NCBI RefSeq assembly: GCF_000763885.1
Contig: NZ_JRKO01000005.1
Span: forward strand, 52,720-116,719
From: Paracoccus versutus
GTDB taxonomy: Bacteria > Pseudomonadota > Alphaproteobacteria > Rhodobacterales > Rhodobacteraceae
Length of the DNA: 64,000 nucleotides
Direction: 5' to 3'
Below, in pieces: positions 42,472-51,678 of this stretch. How positions within the stretch are numbered: the stretch's first letter is position 1; the number at the start of each line of letters is the position of its first letter. Made by a program: the position numbers and the translations under genes. The notes under the pieces are model-generated. The model did no database searches, was not told where the DNA came from, and worked only from the letters and a program-made list of their open reading frames with translations.

Positions 42472-43121
42472 CAATCGGGCCACTGGCCGCCCATGCCATG
42501 GCCTGGAGGCGGGAAGAATGCATGGCTAAGCCCGCGCGGGCCGGTGGCGCATCCCGTTCCGGCCCGCGAAGCGCGGCGCGGGGACCATGCCATCGAAGGG
42601 CCGCAGCTCGGCTTGCCGATCCCGAAGCACGATCCGAATGCCGCCTTGCCGGGACCGGGCGATTTGCCGCGCGAGGACTGGCCGCGCGTCGGCATCGTGG
42701 CAGGGCTGGGCTTCGCCATGCTGGGGCTTTGGGACATGCGGGCGGGGCGGCCTCTGCGATGGGCTGCGCTTGTCGGGGGCCTTCGGGGCCTCGACCAAGA
42801 TCGGTTGCCAGCCCTTTACCGACCATGGCCTGAGGTGCATCCCGGAATCGCATGCGCTGCTGGCCGTGGCGGCCTGGCGGATTGGCTTTGTCGTGGTCTA
42901 TTTCTGCGCCCTTCCGCGGCGCAGGCGGCCTGCGAGCGGATCGCCGCGACTCCGGTGCCCTTAGCCTATTCCTTGTTTCTGCCCCGTTGGGCGCTGGTCT
43001 TCCGCCTGCTGCCGCCTTTTGCTCGGGCCGGGTCGCTGGGCTGGTGGATGCTGCTGCGGTTGCTTTGCTCGCCTATACCTTCTTCGGGCTCAGCACACTG
43101 AGCCATCAGCTGGGAGGCCCG
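42472..43121. other. Decayed or non-coding stretch
   Basis: Several overlapping frames are open but shift from one to another, with no complete domain. Hydrophobic pieces around 42700-42960 and 43020-43100 suggest degraded membrane-protein sequence, but no family can be named. It continues into the TRAP permease fragment. Confidence 0.45.
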
Positions 43122-43412
43122 TTCGCCGTCGTCTATGCCGTCTTCCTGGACATCGTCCATCGCAAGCTGAACTTTGCCGAATTCTACCTTAGTCGGGTCC
43201 ATACCGGCACTTCGGTCGGCGCGCTGATGACGGTCGTCTCGGTCTCGGGGCTGGACGCCTGGCTCATCGCGCGCGAGCAGATCCCGATGATGTGGGCGCA
43301 GAACGTCTCGGAGATGGTGTCGAGCCCGACCCTGATCTTCGTCGCCATCCTGCTGCTGGTGCTGGGCCTGTTCATGGATGCCACGCCGGTGATCCTGATG
43401 CCGACGATCTGA
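43122..43412 (+). pseudogene. Internal fragment of a TRAP transporter large permease (DctM)
   Basis: The frame encodes FAVVYAVFLDIVHRKLNF, then SVSGLDAWLIAREQIP and LVLGLFMDATPVILMPTI, matching a middle segment of DctM-type permeases (the REQIP and GMFMDA-P-ILI patterns). About 90 of more than 420 residues remain; both ends are missing and a stop follows directly. It is a remnant and not a functional permease. Confidence 0.75.
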
Positions 43413-43423
43413 GGGCAGGGCTG

Positions 43424-43582
43424 GCAAACCGCCCGCGGCTGATCACTTGGGAAGGTGGTTTACCCATCCTTCACGGCGAGGCCATCGTGGGCGGAATCGG
43501 CGTGTCGGGGGCGCTGGGACAGGAGGACGCGGAATATGCCCAGGCGGGGCTTTGCCGTCTGGGCCTGTCCAGCGGGATCTGA
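43424..43582 (+). pseudogene. C-terminal fragment of a GlcG/HbpS-family protein
   Basis: The last 52 residues read WEGGLPILHGEAIVGGIGVSG and then QEDAEYAQAGL, the C-terminal pattern of haem-binding GlcG/HbpS (DUF336) proteins. The N-terminal two thirds and a start are missing. With the TRAP fragment beside it, it marks a deletion or recombination scar. Confidence 0.7.
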
Positions 43583-43588
43583 AGCGGG

Positions 43589-44242
43589 TCAGGCGCTGAC
43601 CAGGCGCAGGATCGTGTCGATATTGAAGCGGAGGCGCTCTTCCAGCGCCTCTTTCGCCATCAGGTCGCGCTCGAAGATGATCGAGCCGGTGAAGCGGTTG
43701 GTCAGATAGTAATAGCCGATCGCGGCGATGGTGATGTTCAGCTGCACCGGATCGATTCCCGGCCGGAACTCGCCGCTTGCGACCCCGCGCTGCAGGATGG
43801 TGTCGACCATCGACACGAAGCGGCGGCTGTAGATCTTGACGATCTCGGATTTCTTCAGGTGCTTGGCCCGGTGAAGGTTCTCGCTGTTGACCAGCGTGAT
43901 GAACTCGGGGTGCTTCAGGTAATATTCCCAGGTGAAGCGCACCAGCCGCTCCAGCGCCTCTTTCGGGGGCAGGTGGTCCAGGTCCAGCTTCTGCTCGGCG
44001 TCGCGAATGTCGATATAGGCATTCTCCAGCACGGTCTGGAACAACTCTTCCTTGCTGCCGAAGTAGTGATAGAGCATCCGCTTGTTGGCATCGGCCTTTT
44101 CCGCAATCACGTCCACGCGGGCGCCGCCCAGGCCATTGCGGGAAAACTCGTTCAGCGCCGCCTTGAGGATGCGTGCCTTGGTCGCTTCCGCATCGCGGGT
44201 GCGGTGCTTGGTGCGCTGTGGCGTCTTGGCTTCTGCGGTCAC
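43589..44242 (-). CDS. TetR-family regulator of the sugar/polyol island
   Basis: This 217-residue repressor has an N-terminal helix-turn-helix (ARILKAALNEFSRNGLGGAR, then VIAEKADANKRMLYHYFGSKEELF). The C-terminal domain, HPEFITLVNSENLHRAKHLK and NITIAAIGYYYLTNRF, resembles the subgroup with RutR-like ligand domains. It is divergent from the ABC transporter operon at 44468. Two operator-like sites in the gap (44337 and 44385) and related sites at 54218, 58957 and 59047 suggest that it represses itself and three neighbouring units. Confidence 0.9.
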   Translation of the reverse strand: MTAEAKTPQRTKHRTRDAEATKARILKAALNEFSRNGLGGARVDVIAEKADANKRMLYHYFGSKEELFQTVLENAYIDIRDAEQKLDLDHLPPKEALERLVRFTWEYYLKHPEFITLVNSENLHRAKHLKKSEIVKIYSRRFVSMVDTILQRGVASGEFRPGIDPVQLNITIAAIGYYYLTNRFTGSIIFERDLMAKEALEERLRFNIDTILRLVSA

Positions 44243-44336
44243 GCTGCGTCTCCGGTAATTCTGTGCTGGTCCAATGCCGTCCTACGGAAAGTTATCGCAC
44301 TCCTTGCCCGGCGCAAGACGGAGATGGCAACTTTAT

Positions 44337-44350
44337 GCACTATCCGGTTA
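44337..44350 (-). promoter_or_regulatory. TAACC-type operator, site 1
   Basis: Read on the minus strand this is TAACCGGATAGTGC, matching site 2 (TAACCAGTTAGTGC at 44385-44398) at 12 of 14 positions but in opposite orientation. It lies between the divergent TetR and ABC transporter genes. Confidence 0.5.
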
Positions 44351-44384
44351 ATGATTCCGCTTGACTCGCCTCCCCTCAAACAAG

Positions 44385-44398
44385 TAACCAGTTAGTGC
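44385..44398 (+). promoter_or_regulatory. TAACC-type operator, site 2
   Basis: TAACCAGTTAGTGC lies 70 bases before the ABC transporter's first gene. The first 12 bases are identical to those of the site at 54218-54231, and 11 of 12 match 59047-59060. Confidence 0.6.
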
Positions 44399-44467
44399 GT
44401 TATCGACTGTGCCGCCATCTCGGGTCTGAGGAGAGATCCTGGCGGCGCCTTGCAAGGGAGGCTGAGG

Positions 44468-45580
44468 ATGTCCACGTTCATCAAGGACTTTATCGACCGC
44501 GAGGTCATGACCCGCCGCAAGCTGCTGCTGGCGGGTGCCGCCGGCATCGCGACGATGGCCGTTCCGGGGATGTCCGGCCGCGGGCAGGCGCGCGCCGCGC
44601 TGGTGGACCCTGCCATTGCCTGGAGCTATCGCGACCGTGCCTCGGCTTATTGGAACGCTGTCGTCTCGGGCGGTGAGGCCTTTGTCGAATCCATCGGGCG
44701 CGGCAAATCCGATCTGGTCAGCCTGATCAGCGAGGGGTCGTCGGAAAAATCGCTGGCCGACATCAAGGCTTTCCTGGCCAAGACCGGCGGCAACTGCGCC
44801 ATCGCCTGCGATCCGAACGACAGTCCCAACGCCCGGCCCATCGTCGAGGCGGTGCAGGCGGCGGGGGGCTATATCTCGACCATCTGGAACAAGACCGACG
44901 ACCTGCACCCTTGGGATTTCGGCGACAACTACGTCAGCCACATGACCTGGTCGGACGAACAGCCGTCCGAGCAGACCGCGCGGATCCTGTTCGAGGCGAT
45001 GGGCGGCAAGGGCGGCGTCGTGCACCTGGGCGGGATCGCGGCGAACAATCCGGCGGTCGAGCGGTTGGCCGGGCTGCATAACGCCCTGAAGGATTTCCCC
45101 GACATCGAACTGCTGGACGCGCAGCCCGCCGATTGGGACACGACCAAGGCGGCGCAGCTGATGTCCTCCTTCCTGACCCGCTATGGCGACCGCATCACCG
45201 GCGTTCACTGCGCCGCCGACAACATCGCCTATGGCGTGATCGAGGCGCTGCGGGCCGAAGGCATCACCGACATGCCCATCGTCGCCTATGACGGCAATCC
45301 CGAGGCGGTGAAGCTGGTCATGGACGGCCAGCTTCTGGCGACGGTCTTTACCAATCCCTATTGGGGTGGCGGCATCTCGGCGGCCCTGGCCTATCATGCC
45401 GCGATCGGCACGTTCAAACCCTCGGACGAGCCGCAGGAGCATCGCGAGTTCTACGGCCCGACGATCCTGATCACGCAGGCCGATGCAGCCGCGTTCAAGG
45501 CCCAATATCTGGACGCCACGCCGGATTATGACTGGACCGACTTCTGGGGGCCGGGCAACGGCCAGATCCAGTATCGCTGA
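44468..45580 (+). CDS. Ribose-type ABC transporter, substrate-binding protein
   Basis: This 370-residue exported protein has a twin-arginine signal (MTRRKLLLAGAAGIATMAVPG) and the periplasmic binding protein type 1 fold (RbsB/LacI-like), with AFLAKTGGNCAIACDPND, HLGGIAANNPAVERL, GVHCAADNIAYGV and IVAYDGNPEAVKLVMDG. Proteins of this class bind sugars, polyols or related compounds such as autoinducer-2. Tat export suggests folding before export. GGCTGAGG precedes the ATG. It leads a transporter operon of four genes and is probably repressed by the TetR protein at 43589. Confidence 0.9.
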   Translation: MSTFIKDFIDREVMTRRKLLLAGAAGIATMAVPGMSGRGQARAALVDPAIAWSYRDRASAYWNAVVSGGEAFVESIGRGKSDLVSLISEGSSEKSLADIKAFLAKTGGNCAIACDPNDSPNARPIVEAVQAAGGYISTIWNKTDDLHPWDFGDNYVSHMTWSDEQPSEQTARILFEAMGGKGGVVHLGGIAANNPAVERLAGLHNALKDFPDIELLDAQPADWDTTKAAQLMSSFLTRYGDRITGVHCAADNIAYGVIEALRAEGITDMPIVAYDGNPEAVKLVMDGQLLATVFTNPYWGGGISAALAYHAAIGTFKPSDEPQEHREFYGPTILITQADAAAFKAQYLDATPDYDWTDFWGPGNGQIQYR

Positions 45581-45670
45581 CTTCTGAAAATCCACGGGTC
45601 GACCGCGCTGCGGTCCTCCCCGCCGTCCTTTCCAGGGGCGCGCGGCCGGGCAGTGTTGAGGAGAACTGCG

Positions 45671-46636
45671 TTGAAGATGAAGCTCACCCGCGAGAATGTC
45701 ATCCGATGGGCTCCGGCCCTCGTGCTGCTGGGGTTGGTCGTGCTGTTCACGGCGATCAATCCCGCCTTCCTGTCGCAACGCAACCTGGCCCGGATCGCGC
45801 TGGCCGCGACGCCGCCGATGATGGTGGCGCTTGGCGTCACCTTCATCATCGTCATGGGCTCCATCGACCTGTCGATGGAGGGGGCGGTGTCGCTTTGCGC
45901 GGTGCTGTTCTGCCTGCTGTTCCTGAAGCTGGGCGGTTCCCTGGGCGCGGGCGCCTGGCTGGCCATTCCGGCGATCCTGCTCTGCGGCGCCTTCTTCGGC
46001 TGGCTGACCGGGATGGTCCATGTGCGGCTTCAGATCCCGTCGTTCATGGCCAGCCTGGCGATGGGCTTCGTTGGCACCGGGGCGGCGGTGTTGGTCACGG
46101 GCGGGGATATCGTCCGCATTGATGACGATGTGTTCCGCGCCCTGCTGACCTGGCGCATCCTTGGCTTTCCGCTGATGGTCCATATCGCCGTCCTGCTGGT
46201 CCTGCTGGCCTGGTTCATCCAGAACCACACGACGCTTGGCCGTAACTTCTACGCCGTCGGCGGCGGCGAGGAGCTTGCCCATGCCTCGGGCGTGAACGTG
46301 CGCCGGGTGCGGCTGGCGGGTTTCGCGCTGGCCGGGGTGTTCTACGCCATCGCCGCGATCTTCCAGGTGGCGCGGCTGGGGCAGGCGGAATCGGTGACAG
46401 GCGCGAACCTGATGTTCATCGCCATCACCTCGGTCGTCGTCGGCGGCGTCGCGCTGTGGGGTGGGATCGGCGGCGTGCTGAACGCGGTCGTCGGCGTGCT
46501 GATCGTCAATGTCATCGGCAATGGCATGGTCGTCATCGGCCTGCCCAACTACCTTCAGGACGGGTTGCTGGGCGTCCTTGTCATCGTCGCGGTCGTGCTG
46601 TCCACCGACCGGCGGCTTGTCAGTTTCGCGAAATGA
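45671..46636 (+). CDS. Ribose-type ABC transporter, permease 1
   Basis: This protein of about 321 residues belongs to the BPD_transp_2/RbsC family, with eight or more membrane helices and the motifs VTFIIVMGSIDLSMEG and NFYAVGGGEELAHASGVNV. A TTG at 45671 stands 7 bases after GAGGAG and is taken as start; ATG 45677, two codons later, is the alternative. It forms a two-permease channel with the protein at 48157. Confidence 0.85.
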   Translation: MKMKLTRENVIRWAPALVLLGLVVLFTAINPAFLSQRNLARIALAATPPMMVALGVTFIIVMGSIDLSMEGAVSLCAVLFCLLFLKLGGSLGAGAWLAIPAILLCGAFFGWLTGMVHVRLQIPSFMASLAMGFVGTGAAVLVTGGDIVRIDDDVFRALLTWRILGFPLMVHIAVLLVLLAWFIQNHTTLGRNFYAVGGGEELAHASGVNVRRVRLAGFALAGVFYAIAAIFQVARLGQAESVTGANLMFIAITSVVVGGVALWGGIGGVLNAVVGVLIVNVIGNGMVVIGLPNYLQDGLLGVLVIVAVVLSTDRRLVSFAK

Positions 46637-46643
46637 GGCCGCC

Positions 46644-48149
46644 ATGTATCAGCTAAGCTCGGTCGACAAGAAATTCCCCGGCGTCCATGCGCTGAAATCC
46701 ATCGACTTCCACATCAAGCGCGGCGAGATCGTCGGGCTGGTCGGTGAGAACGGCGCAGGAAAGTCGACGCTGATGAAGGTGATCTACGGCGCCTATCAGC
46801 CCGACGGCGGCCAGATCCTGATCGACGGCAAGCCGGTGCATTTCGCCAATCCCCGGCAGGCGATGAAACGCGGCATCGGCATGGTCTTCCAGGAACAGTC
46901 GCTGATCCCCAACCTGACGGTGATGGAGAACATCTTCCTGGGCTACGAGGCGCAGTTCACCCGCCTGGGCGTGGTGAACTGGAAGGCGATGGCCGCGGCT
47001 GCGAAGAAACAGCTTGCCAAGGTCAAGCTGGAGATCGATCCCGCCACGGTGACTTCGGCCCTGTCCTTTGCGCAGCGCCAGCTGGTCGAACTGGCCAAGG
47101 TGCTGACGCTGGAGGAACGGATCGAGGGCGACCTGGTCATCCTGCTGGACGAGCCGACCTCGGTGCTGTCCGAGGAGGAGGTGAAGCTGCTTTTCAAGCT
47201 GGTGCGCGAACTGACCAGCCGCGCGTCCTTCATCTTCGTCAGCCACCGCATGGACGAGGTGATGGCGCTTTCGGACCGCATCTATGTGATGAAGGACGGG
47301 CAGGTGATGGATGTCGTCGCCAAGGCCGATGCCGATGCCAGCGCGATCCAGCACAAGATGGTCGGCCGCCACGTGGACCGCGAATATTACCGCGAACAGC
47401 GCCAGAAGCCCTATGACGCCTCGCGGACGCTGTTCGAGATGCGCGACATCGTCCTGCCGGGGCGCCCGCACAAGCTGGACCTGGCGCTGCATCCGGGCGA
47501 GGTGCTGTGCCTGGTCGGGACCGAAGGCTCGGGTCGCGAGGCGATCCTGCGCACGATCTACGGGATGCTGGCGCCGGTCTCGGGCCGCTTCGAGATGAAG
47601 GGGCAAGAGCTTCGCAACTTCAATCCGCGCCGCTCGGTCGCGATGGGCGTGGGCTATGTGCCGCGCGAGCGCAAGGTCGAGGGCATCGTTTCGGGCATGA
47701 ACGTCTATGAGAACATAACCCTTTCCCAGCTGGGACGCTATTCCAGGGCGGGGGTGATCGACGTGGCGCGCGAAAAGGCGCTGGCGCGGGACTGGATCAG
47801 GAAGCTGTCGATCAAGGCGCATTCCGAATTCGCCGATTGCGGCAACCTGTCGGGCGGCAACCAGCAGAAGGTGGTGCTGTCGAAATGGCGCTCGGGCGGG
47901 TCCGACATCATGCTGCTGGACCACCCGACGCGGGGGCTCGACATCGGCGCCAAGGAAGACGTCTACGACATGATCCGCGACATGAGCGACGACGGCGTCG
48001 GCATCGTGCTGGTGGCCGACACGCTGGAAGAGGCCATCGGCCTGTCGCACACCATCGTCGTGCTGAAGGATGGCGCGATCCGGCAGCGCTTCGATTGCCG
48101 GCCGGGCGCCAAGCCGTCGCTCTACGATCTTCTCCACCACATGATCTGA
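46644..48149 (+). CDS. Ribose-type ABC transporter, double ATPase
   Basis: This 501-residue protein has two ATPase domains. The first has Walker A GENGAGKST, a changed signature (LSFAQRQLVELAK) and Walker B VILLDEPTS. The second has a degenerate Walker A (GTEGSGREA), an intact signature LSGGNQQKV and LLDHPTRGLD. One active and one changed site are normal for RbsA/MglA. It lies between the two permease genes, 7 bases after the first. Confidence 0.92.
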   Translation: MYQLSSVDKKFPGVHALKSIDFHIKRGEIVGLVGENGAGKSTLMKVIYGAYQPDGGQILIDGKPVHFANPRQAMKRGIGMVFQEQSLIPNLTVMENIFLGYEAQFTRLGVVNWKAMAAAAKKQLAKVKLEIDPATVTSALSFAQRQLVELAKVLTLEERIEGDLVILLDEPTSVLSEEEVKLLFKLVRELTSRASFIFVSHRMDEVMALSDRIYVMKDGQVMDVVAKADADASAIQHKMVGRHVDREYYREQRQKPYDASRTLFEMRDIVLPGRPHKLDLALHPGEVLCLVGTEGSGREAILRTIYGMLAPVSGRFEMKGQELRNFNPRRSVAMGVGYVPRERKVEGIVSGMNVYENITLSQLGRYSRAGVIDVAREKALARDWIRKLSIKAHSEFADCGNLSGGNQQKVVLSKWRSGGSDIMLLDHPTRGLDIGAKEDVYDMIRDMSDDGVGIVLVADTLEEAIGLSHTIVVLKDGAIRQRFDCRPGAKPSLYDLLHHMI

Positions 48150-48156
48150 GGCGCAG

Positions 48157-49098
48157 ATGACCATGCAACGCATCAAACCGCATCTTCCCTGGATCACCCT
48201 GCTGGTGCTGACCGCCATGGTCGGCGTGGTGGATCCGAATTTCCTGCGCCCCGCGAACCTGCTGAGCCTTGCGGGCGACATCGTGCCGCTGTTCATCATG
48301 GCGCTGGGGCTGACCTTTGCCATCTATATCGGCGGGATCGACCTTTCGGTGCAGTCGATGGCCAACATGATCACGGTCATCGCCTCGATCTACCTCGCCT
48401 CGCTGGGGGCGTGGGTGGCGGTGCTGTGCATCGCGGCGGGTTTCGGGCTTGGCATGGTGTCGGGCTTCCTGACCACGCGGCTGTGCGTGCCCTCGTTCAT
48501 CTCGACCCTGGCGGTGGGCGGGGTCTGCTTTTCGATCGCGCAATGGCTGTCGGGCAACCGCGCCCTGAACATGGATGCCGAACAGAGGAACGCCGTCTTC
48601 GGCTGGATGATCGGCCATACCGGCATCGTCCCGAACGAGCTGTTCCTGGCCGCCGCCCTGCTGGCGCTGTGCCTGTTCATCGAACGGCGCACCATCCTGG
48701 GCCGGGTGCTGAAGGCCGTGGGCGCGGGCGAGCCGGCGGCGAAGGCATCCGGCATCGATGTCGGGCGCTACAAGATGCTGGCCTTCGCGATTTCCGGGGC
48801 GCTGGCGGCGATTGCGGGGCTGTTGTTCTCGGTCAAGCTGTCGGGCGGCGCGCCGACCATCGCCAACGGCTTCCTGCTGCCCGCCATCGTCGCGGTGCTG
48901 GTCGGCGGCACCCCCCTGACCGGGGGCGTCGGCGGCGTGCTGAACACGCTGATCGGCACGCTGATCGTCGCCGTCATCCGGGCCTCTATGCTTTATCTGG
49001 GGGTCGAGGCGACGCAGCAGCAGATGCTGTTCGGACTGGTGCTGATCGGCGCCATCGCCCTGACCATCGACCGCTCGAAACTGCGCACGGTGAAGTAA
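48157..49098 (+). CDS. Ribose-type ABC transporter, permease 2
   Basis: This 313-residue RbsC-family membrane protein has the motifs LTFAIYIGGIDLSVQSMAN and LKAVGAGEPAAKASGIDVGRY. It begins 7 bases after the ATPase gene. With permease 1 it probably makes a heterodimeric channel, as in transporters for autoinducer-2 and some polyols. Confidence 0.9.
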   Translation: MTMQRIKPHLPWITLLVLTAMVGVVDPNFLRPANLLSLAGDIVPLFIMALGLTFAIYIGGIDLSVQSMANMITVIASIYLASLGAWVAVLCIAAGFGLGMVSGFLTTRLCVPSFISTLAVGGVCFSIAQWLSGNRALNMDAEQRNAVFGWMIGHTGIVPNELFLAAALLALCLFIERRTILGRVLKAVGAGEPAAKASGIDVGRYKMLAFAISGALAAIAGLLFSVKLSGGAPTIANGFLLPAIVAVLVGGTPLTGGVGGVLNTLIGTLIVAVIRASMLYLGVEATQQQMLFGLVLIGAIALTIDRSKLRTVK

Positions 49099-49101
49099 GC
49101 C

Positions 49102-50139
49102 ATGACCATGATGAAAGCAGCCGTCCTGACCGCCCCGCGCCGCTTCGAGCTGCGCGAGGTGCCGCGCCCCCGGATCGGCGCGGACGAGGTGCTGATCCGC
49201 GTGATCCGAACCGGGATCTGCGGCACCGACCTGCACATGTTCCACGGCCATTATGCGGCCGACGACCTGCCGATCATTCCGGGGCACGAATTTTGCGGCA
49301 TCATCGAGGAGGCCGGCGCAAACCAGCGCCATCTGGCGCCGGGCAGGATGGTGGTCGCCGACATCAATATCGGCTGCGGGCATTGCTACTGGTGCCGCCG
49401 CAACGAGGTGCTGAACTGCCCCGAGATGGCGCAGCTTGGCATCACCCGCGACGGCGCCTTTGCCGAATGCGTCGCGCTGCCCGGTCGGCTGGTCATTCCC
49501 GCGCCCGATGACATCGCCCCCGAGATCCTCGCCCTGACCGAGCCGGTCGCCTGCGTGGTCCGCGCGGCGCGCAAGGCACAGGCCGGGATCGCGCAATCGG
49601 TCGTGGTGCTGGGTGCGGGGCCGGTCGGCAACCTGCATGTGCAGATGATGCGGCTTGTGGGGGCTGCGCCGATCATCGTGGCCGACCTGTCCGCGGAACG
49701 CTGCGCGATGGCTTTCGATGCCGGGGCCGATGCCGCGGTCAGCGATCCCGCGCGACTGAAGGCCACGGTGCTTGAGCTGACCGGCGGCCGGGGTGCGGAT
49801 CTGGTGATCGAAAGCGTGGGCCATCCGGCGCTTTACGCCACCGCATTCGACCTGATCCGCAAGGGCGGCCATGTCGCCTTCTTCGGCCTGACCGGCGCTG
49901 ACGCGGCGGTTCCGGTGCCGATCCTGCGCACGATCCTGGAAGAAAACAGCCTGAAAGGTTCGGTCGCAGGCATGGGTCAGGACATGCATGACGCGCTGGC
50001 GCTGCTGGCGCATGGCCGGTTTCGCACCGATGCCTTCACCACGGCCTCTTATCCGCTTGAGCGCATCCAGGAGGCTTTCGAGACCCTGGCCGACCGCCCC
50101 GCCGACCTGAAGACCCAGATCGTCATTTCGCAGAACTGA
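49102..50139 (+). CDS. Zinc-dependent alcohol/polyol dehydrogenase
   Basis: This 345-residue medium-chain dehydrogenase has the catalytic zinc site (RTGICGTDLHMFHGH, GHEFCG), the four-Cys structural zinc (GCGHCYWCRRNEVLNC) and the NAD-binding VVLGAGPVGNLHV. It probably oxidises the imported polyol or sugar alcohol. It starts 3 bases after the permease gene, so it is part of the transport operon. Sorbitol-, threonine- and xylitol-type dehydrogenases share this form; the substrate is unknown. Confidence 0.9.
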   Translation: MTMMKAAVLTAPRRFELREVPRPRIGADEVLIRVIRTGICGTDLHMFHGHYAADDLPIIPGHEFCGIIEEAGANQRHLAPGRMVVADINIGCGHCYWCRRNEVLNCPEMAQLGITRDGAFAECVALPGRLVIPAPDDIAPEILALTEPVACVVRAARKAQAGIAQSVVVLGAGPVGNLHVQMMRLVGAAPIIVADLSAERCAMAFDAGADAAVSDPARLKATVLELTGGRGADLVIESVGHPALYATAFDLIRKGGHVAFFGLTGADAAVPVPILRTILEENSLKGSVAGMGQDMHDALALLAHGRFRTDAFTTASYPLERIQEAFETLADRPADLKTQIVISQN

Positions 50140-50169
50140 CATTGCAACATTCCCGAGGAGCCCGACACG

Positions 50170-51666
50170 ATGGACCAGATTGCCCGCACCCTTTCCCTGC
50201 CGGAGTCGCCGCGCGAGTTCGGCTTTTTCATCGACGGCGAATGGCGGCAGGGCCGCGAATTGGCCGAACAGCGCTCGCCCGCGCATGGCGTGCCGGTGAC
50301 GCGGGTGGCGCGCTGCACCACGGGCGACCTGGACGATGCCGTTGCCGCCGCGCGCCGCGCCTTCGAGGATCGCAGCTGGGCCGGCATCTCGGGTGGCGAG
50401 CGCGCGGGCGTGCTGCTGCGCGCGGCCGAAATCCTGCGCCGCCGTCGCGACGAGGTCGCCTATTGGGAGGTGCTGGAAAACGGCAAGCCGATCAACCAGG
50501 CGCGGGCCGAGATCGAAGGCTGCATCGCCTGTTTCGAGACTGCCGCCGGCGCCGCCCGGCTGCTGCATGGCGACAGCTTCAACTCGCTGGGCGACGGGCT
50601 GTTCGGCATGGTCCTGCGCGAGCCCATCGGCGTGGTCGGGCTGATCACGCCCTGGAACTTTCCCTTCCTGATCCTGTGCGAGCGGGTGCCCTTCATCCTC
50701 GCCTCGGGCTGCACGATGGTGGTGAAGCCTTCCGAAGTGACCAGCGCCACCACGCTGATCCTTGCGGAGATCCTGGCCGAGGCCGGCTTGCCGAAGGGTG
50801 TCTACAACGTCGTCACCGGACCCGGTGGCACCGTGGGGCAGGCGATGGCCGAACATCCCGACATCGACATGCTGTCCTTTACCGGCTCGACCGGGGTGGG
50901 GCGGTCCTGCGTCCACGCCGCCGCCGACAGCAATTTCAAGAAGCTGGGGCTGGAACTGGGCGGCAAGAACCCGATCATCGTCTTTGCCGACAGCGACCTT
51001 GAGGATGCCGCCGACGCGGCGGCCTTCGGCATCAGCTTCAACACCGGGCAATGCTGCGTTTCTTCCAGCCGGCTGGTCGTCGAGGCGTCGGTGGCCGACG
51101 AGTTCGAGCGCCTGCTGGTCGAGAAGATGCGCCGCATCCGCATCGGCGACCCGCTGGATGAGGCGACCCAGGTGGGCGCCATCACCACCGAGGCGCAGAA
51201 CCGGACGATCCTGGGCTATATCGACAAGGGCCGGCAGGAAGGGGCGCGCCTTCTGGCCGGCGGCGAGGTGCTGGAAATCGGCGCGGGCCGCTTCATCGCA
51301 CCGACGCTGTTCTCGGGCGTGCGCCGGGACATGGCCATCGCGCGGGACGAGATCTTCGGCCCGGTCCTGTCCTCGTTCCGCTTCGAGACCGTGGCCGAGG
51401 CCATCGCCATCGCCAACGATACCGTCTACGGGTTGGCGGCCTCGCTGTGGACGAAGGATCTGGACAAGGCGCTGACCGTGACGCGGCGGGTTCGTGCGGG
51501 CCGGTTCTGGGTCAACACGATCATGGCGGGCGGGCCGGAAATGCCGCTGGGCGGCTTCAGGCAATCCGGCTGGGGCCGCGAGGCTGGCATCTATGGCGTC
51601 GAGGAATATACCCAGATCAAGTCGGTCCATGTCGAGATCGGCAAGCGTGCGCATTGGATCAAGTAA
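50170..51666 (+). CDS. Aldehyde dehydrogenase
   Basis: This 498-residue enzyme has the catalytic Glu in LELGGKNPI, the Cys in FNTGQCCVSSS and the cofactor motif FTGSTGVGRS. It turns an aldehyde made by the adjacent alcohol dehydrogenases into an acid, using NAD(P). It sits 30 bases after the alcohol dehydrogenase gene and 12 before the GMC oxidoreductase gene in the same operon. Length and motifs are normal. Confidence 0.9.
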   Translation: MDQIARTLSLPESPREFGFFIDGEWRQGRELAEQRSPAHGVPVTRVARCTTGDLDDAVAAARRAFEDRSWAGISGGERAGVLLRAAEILRRRRDEVAYWEVLENGKPINQARAEIEGCIACFETAAGAARLLHGDSFNSLGDGLFGMVLREPIGVVGLITPWNFPFLILCERVPFILASGCTMVVKPSEVTSATTLILAEILAEAGLPKGVYNVVTGPGGTVGQAMAEHPDIDMLSFTGSTGVGRSCVHAAADSNFKKLGLELGGKNPIIVFADSDLEDAADAAAFGISFNTGQCCVSSSRLVVEASVADEFERLLVEKMRRIRIGDPLDEATQVGAITTEAQNRTILGYIDKGRQEGARLLAGGEVLEIGAGRFIAPTLFSGVRRDMAIARDEIFGPVLSSFRFETVAEAIAIANDTVYGLAASLWTKDLDKALTVTRRVRAGRFWVNTIMAGGPEMPLGGFRQSGWGREAGIYGVEEYTQIKSVHVEIGKRAHWIK

Positions 51667-51678
51667 GGGGGCGGCGTA

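Noticed and set aside
42493..43101. Rightward 202-codon frame, considered as a membrane protein gene
   Set aside because: No ribosome site, composition changes along its length and it runs into the DctM remnant in another frame; treated as decayed sequence.
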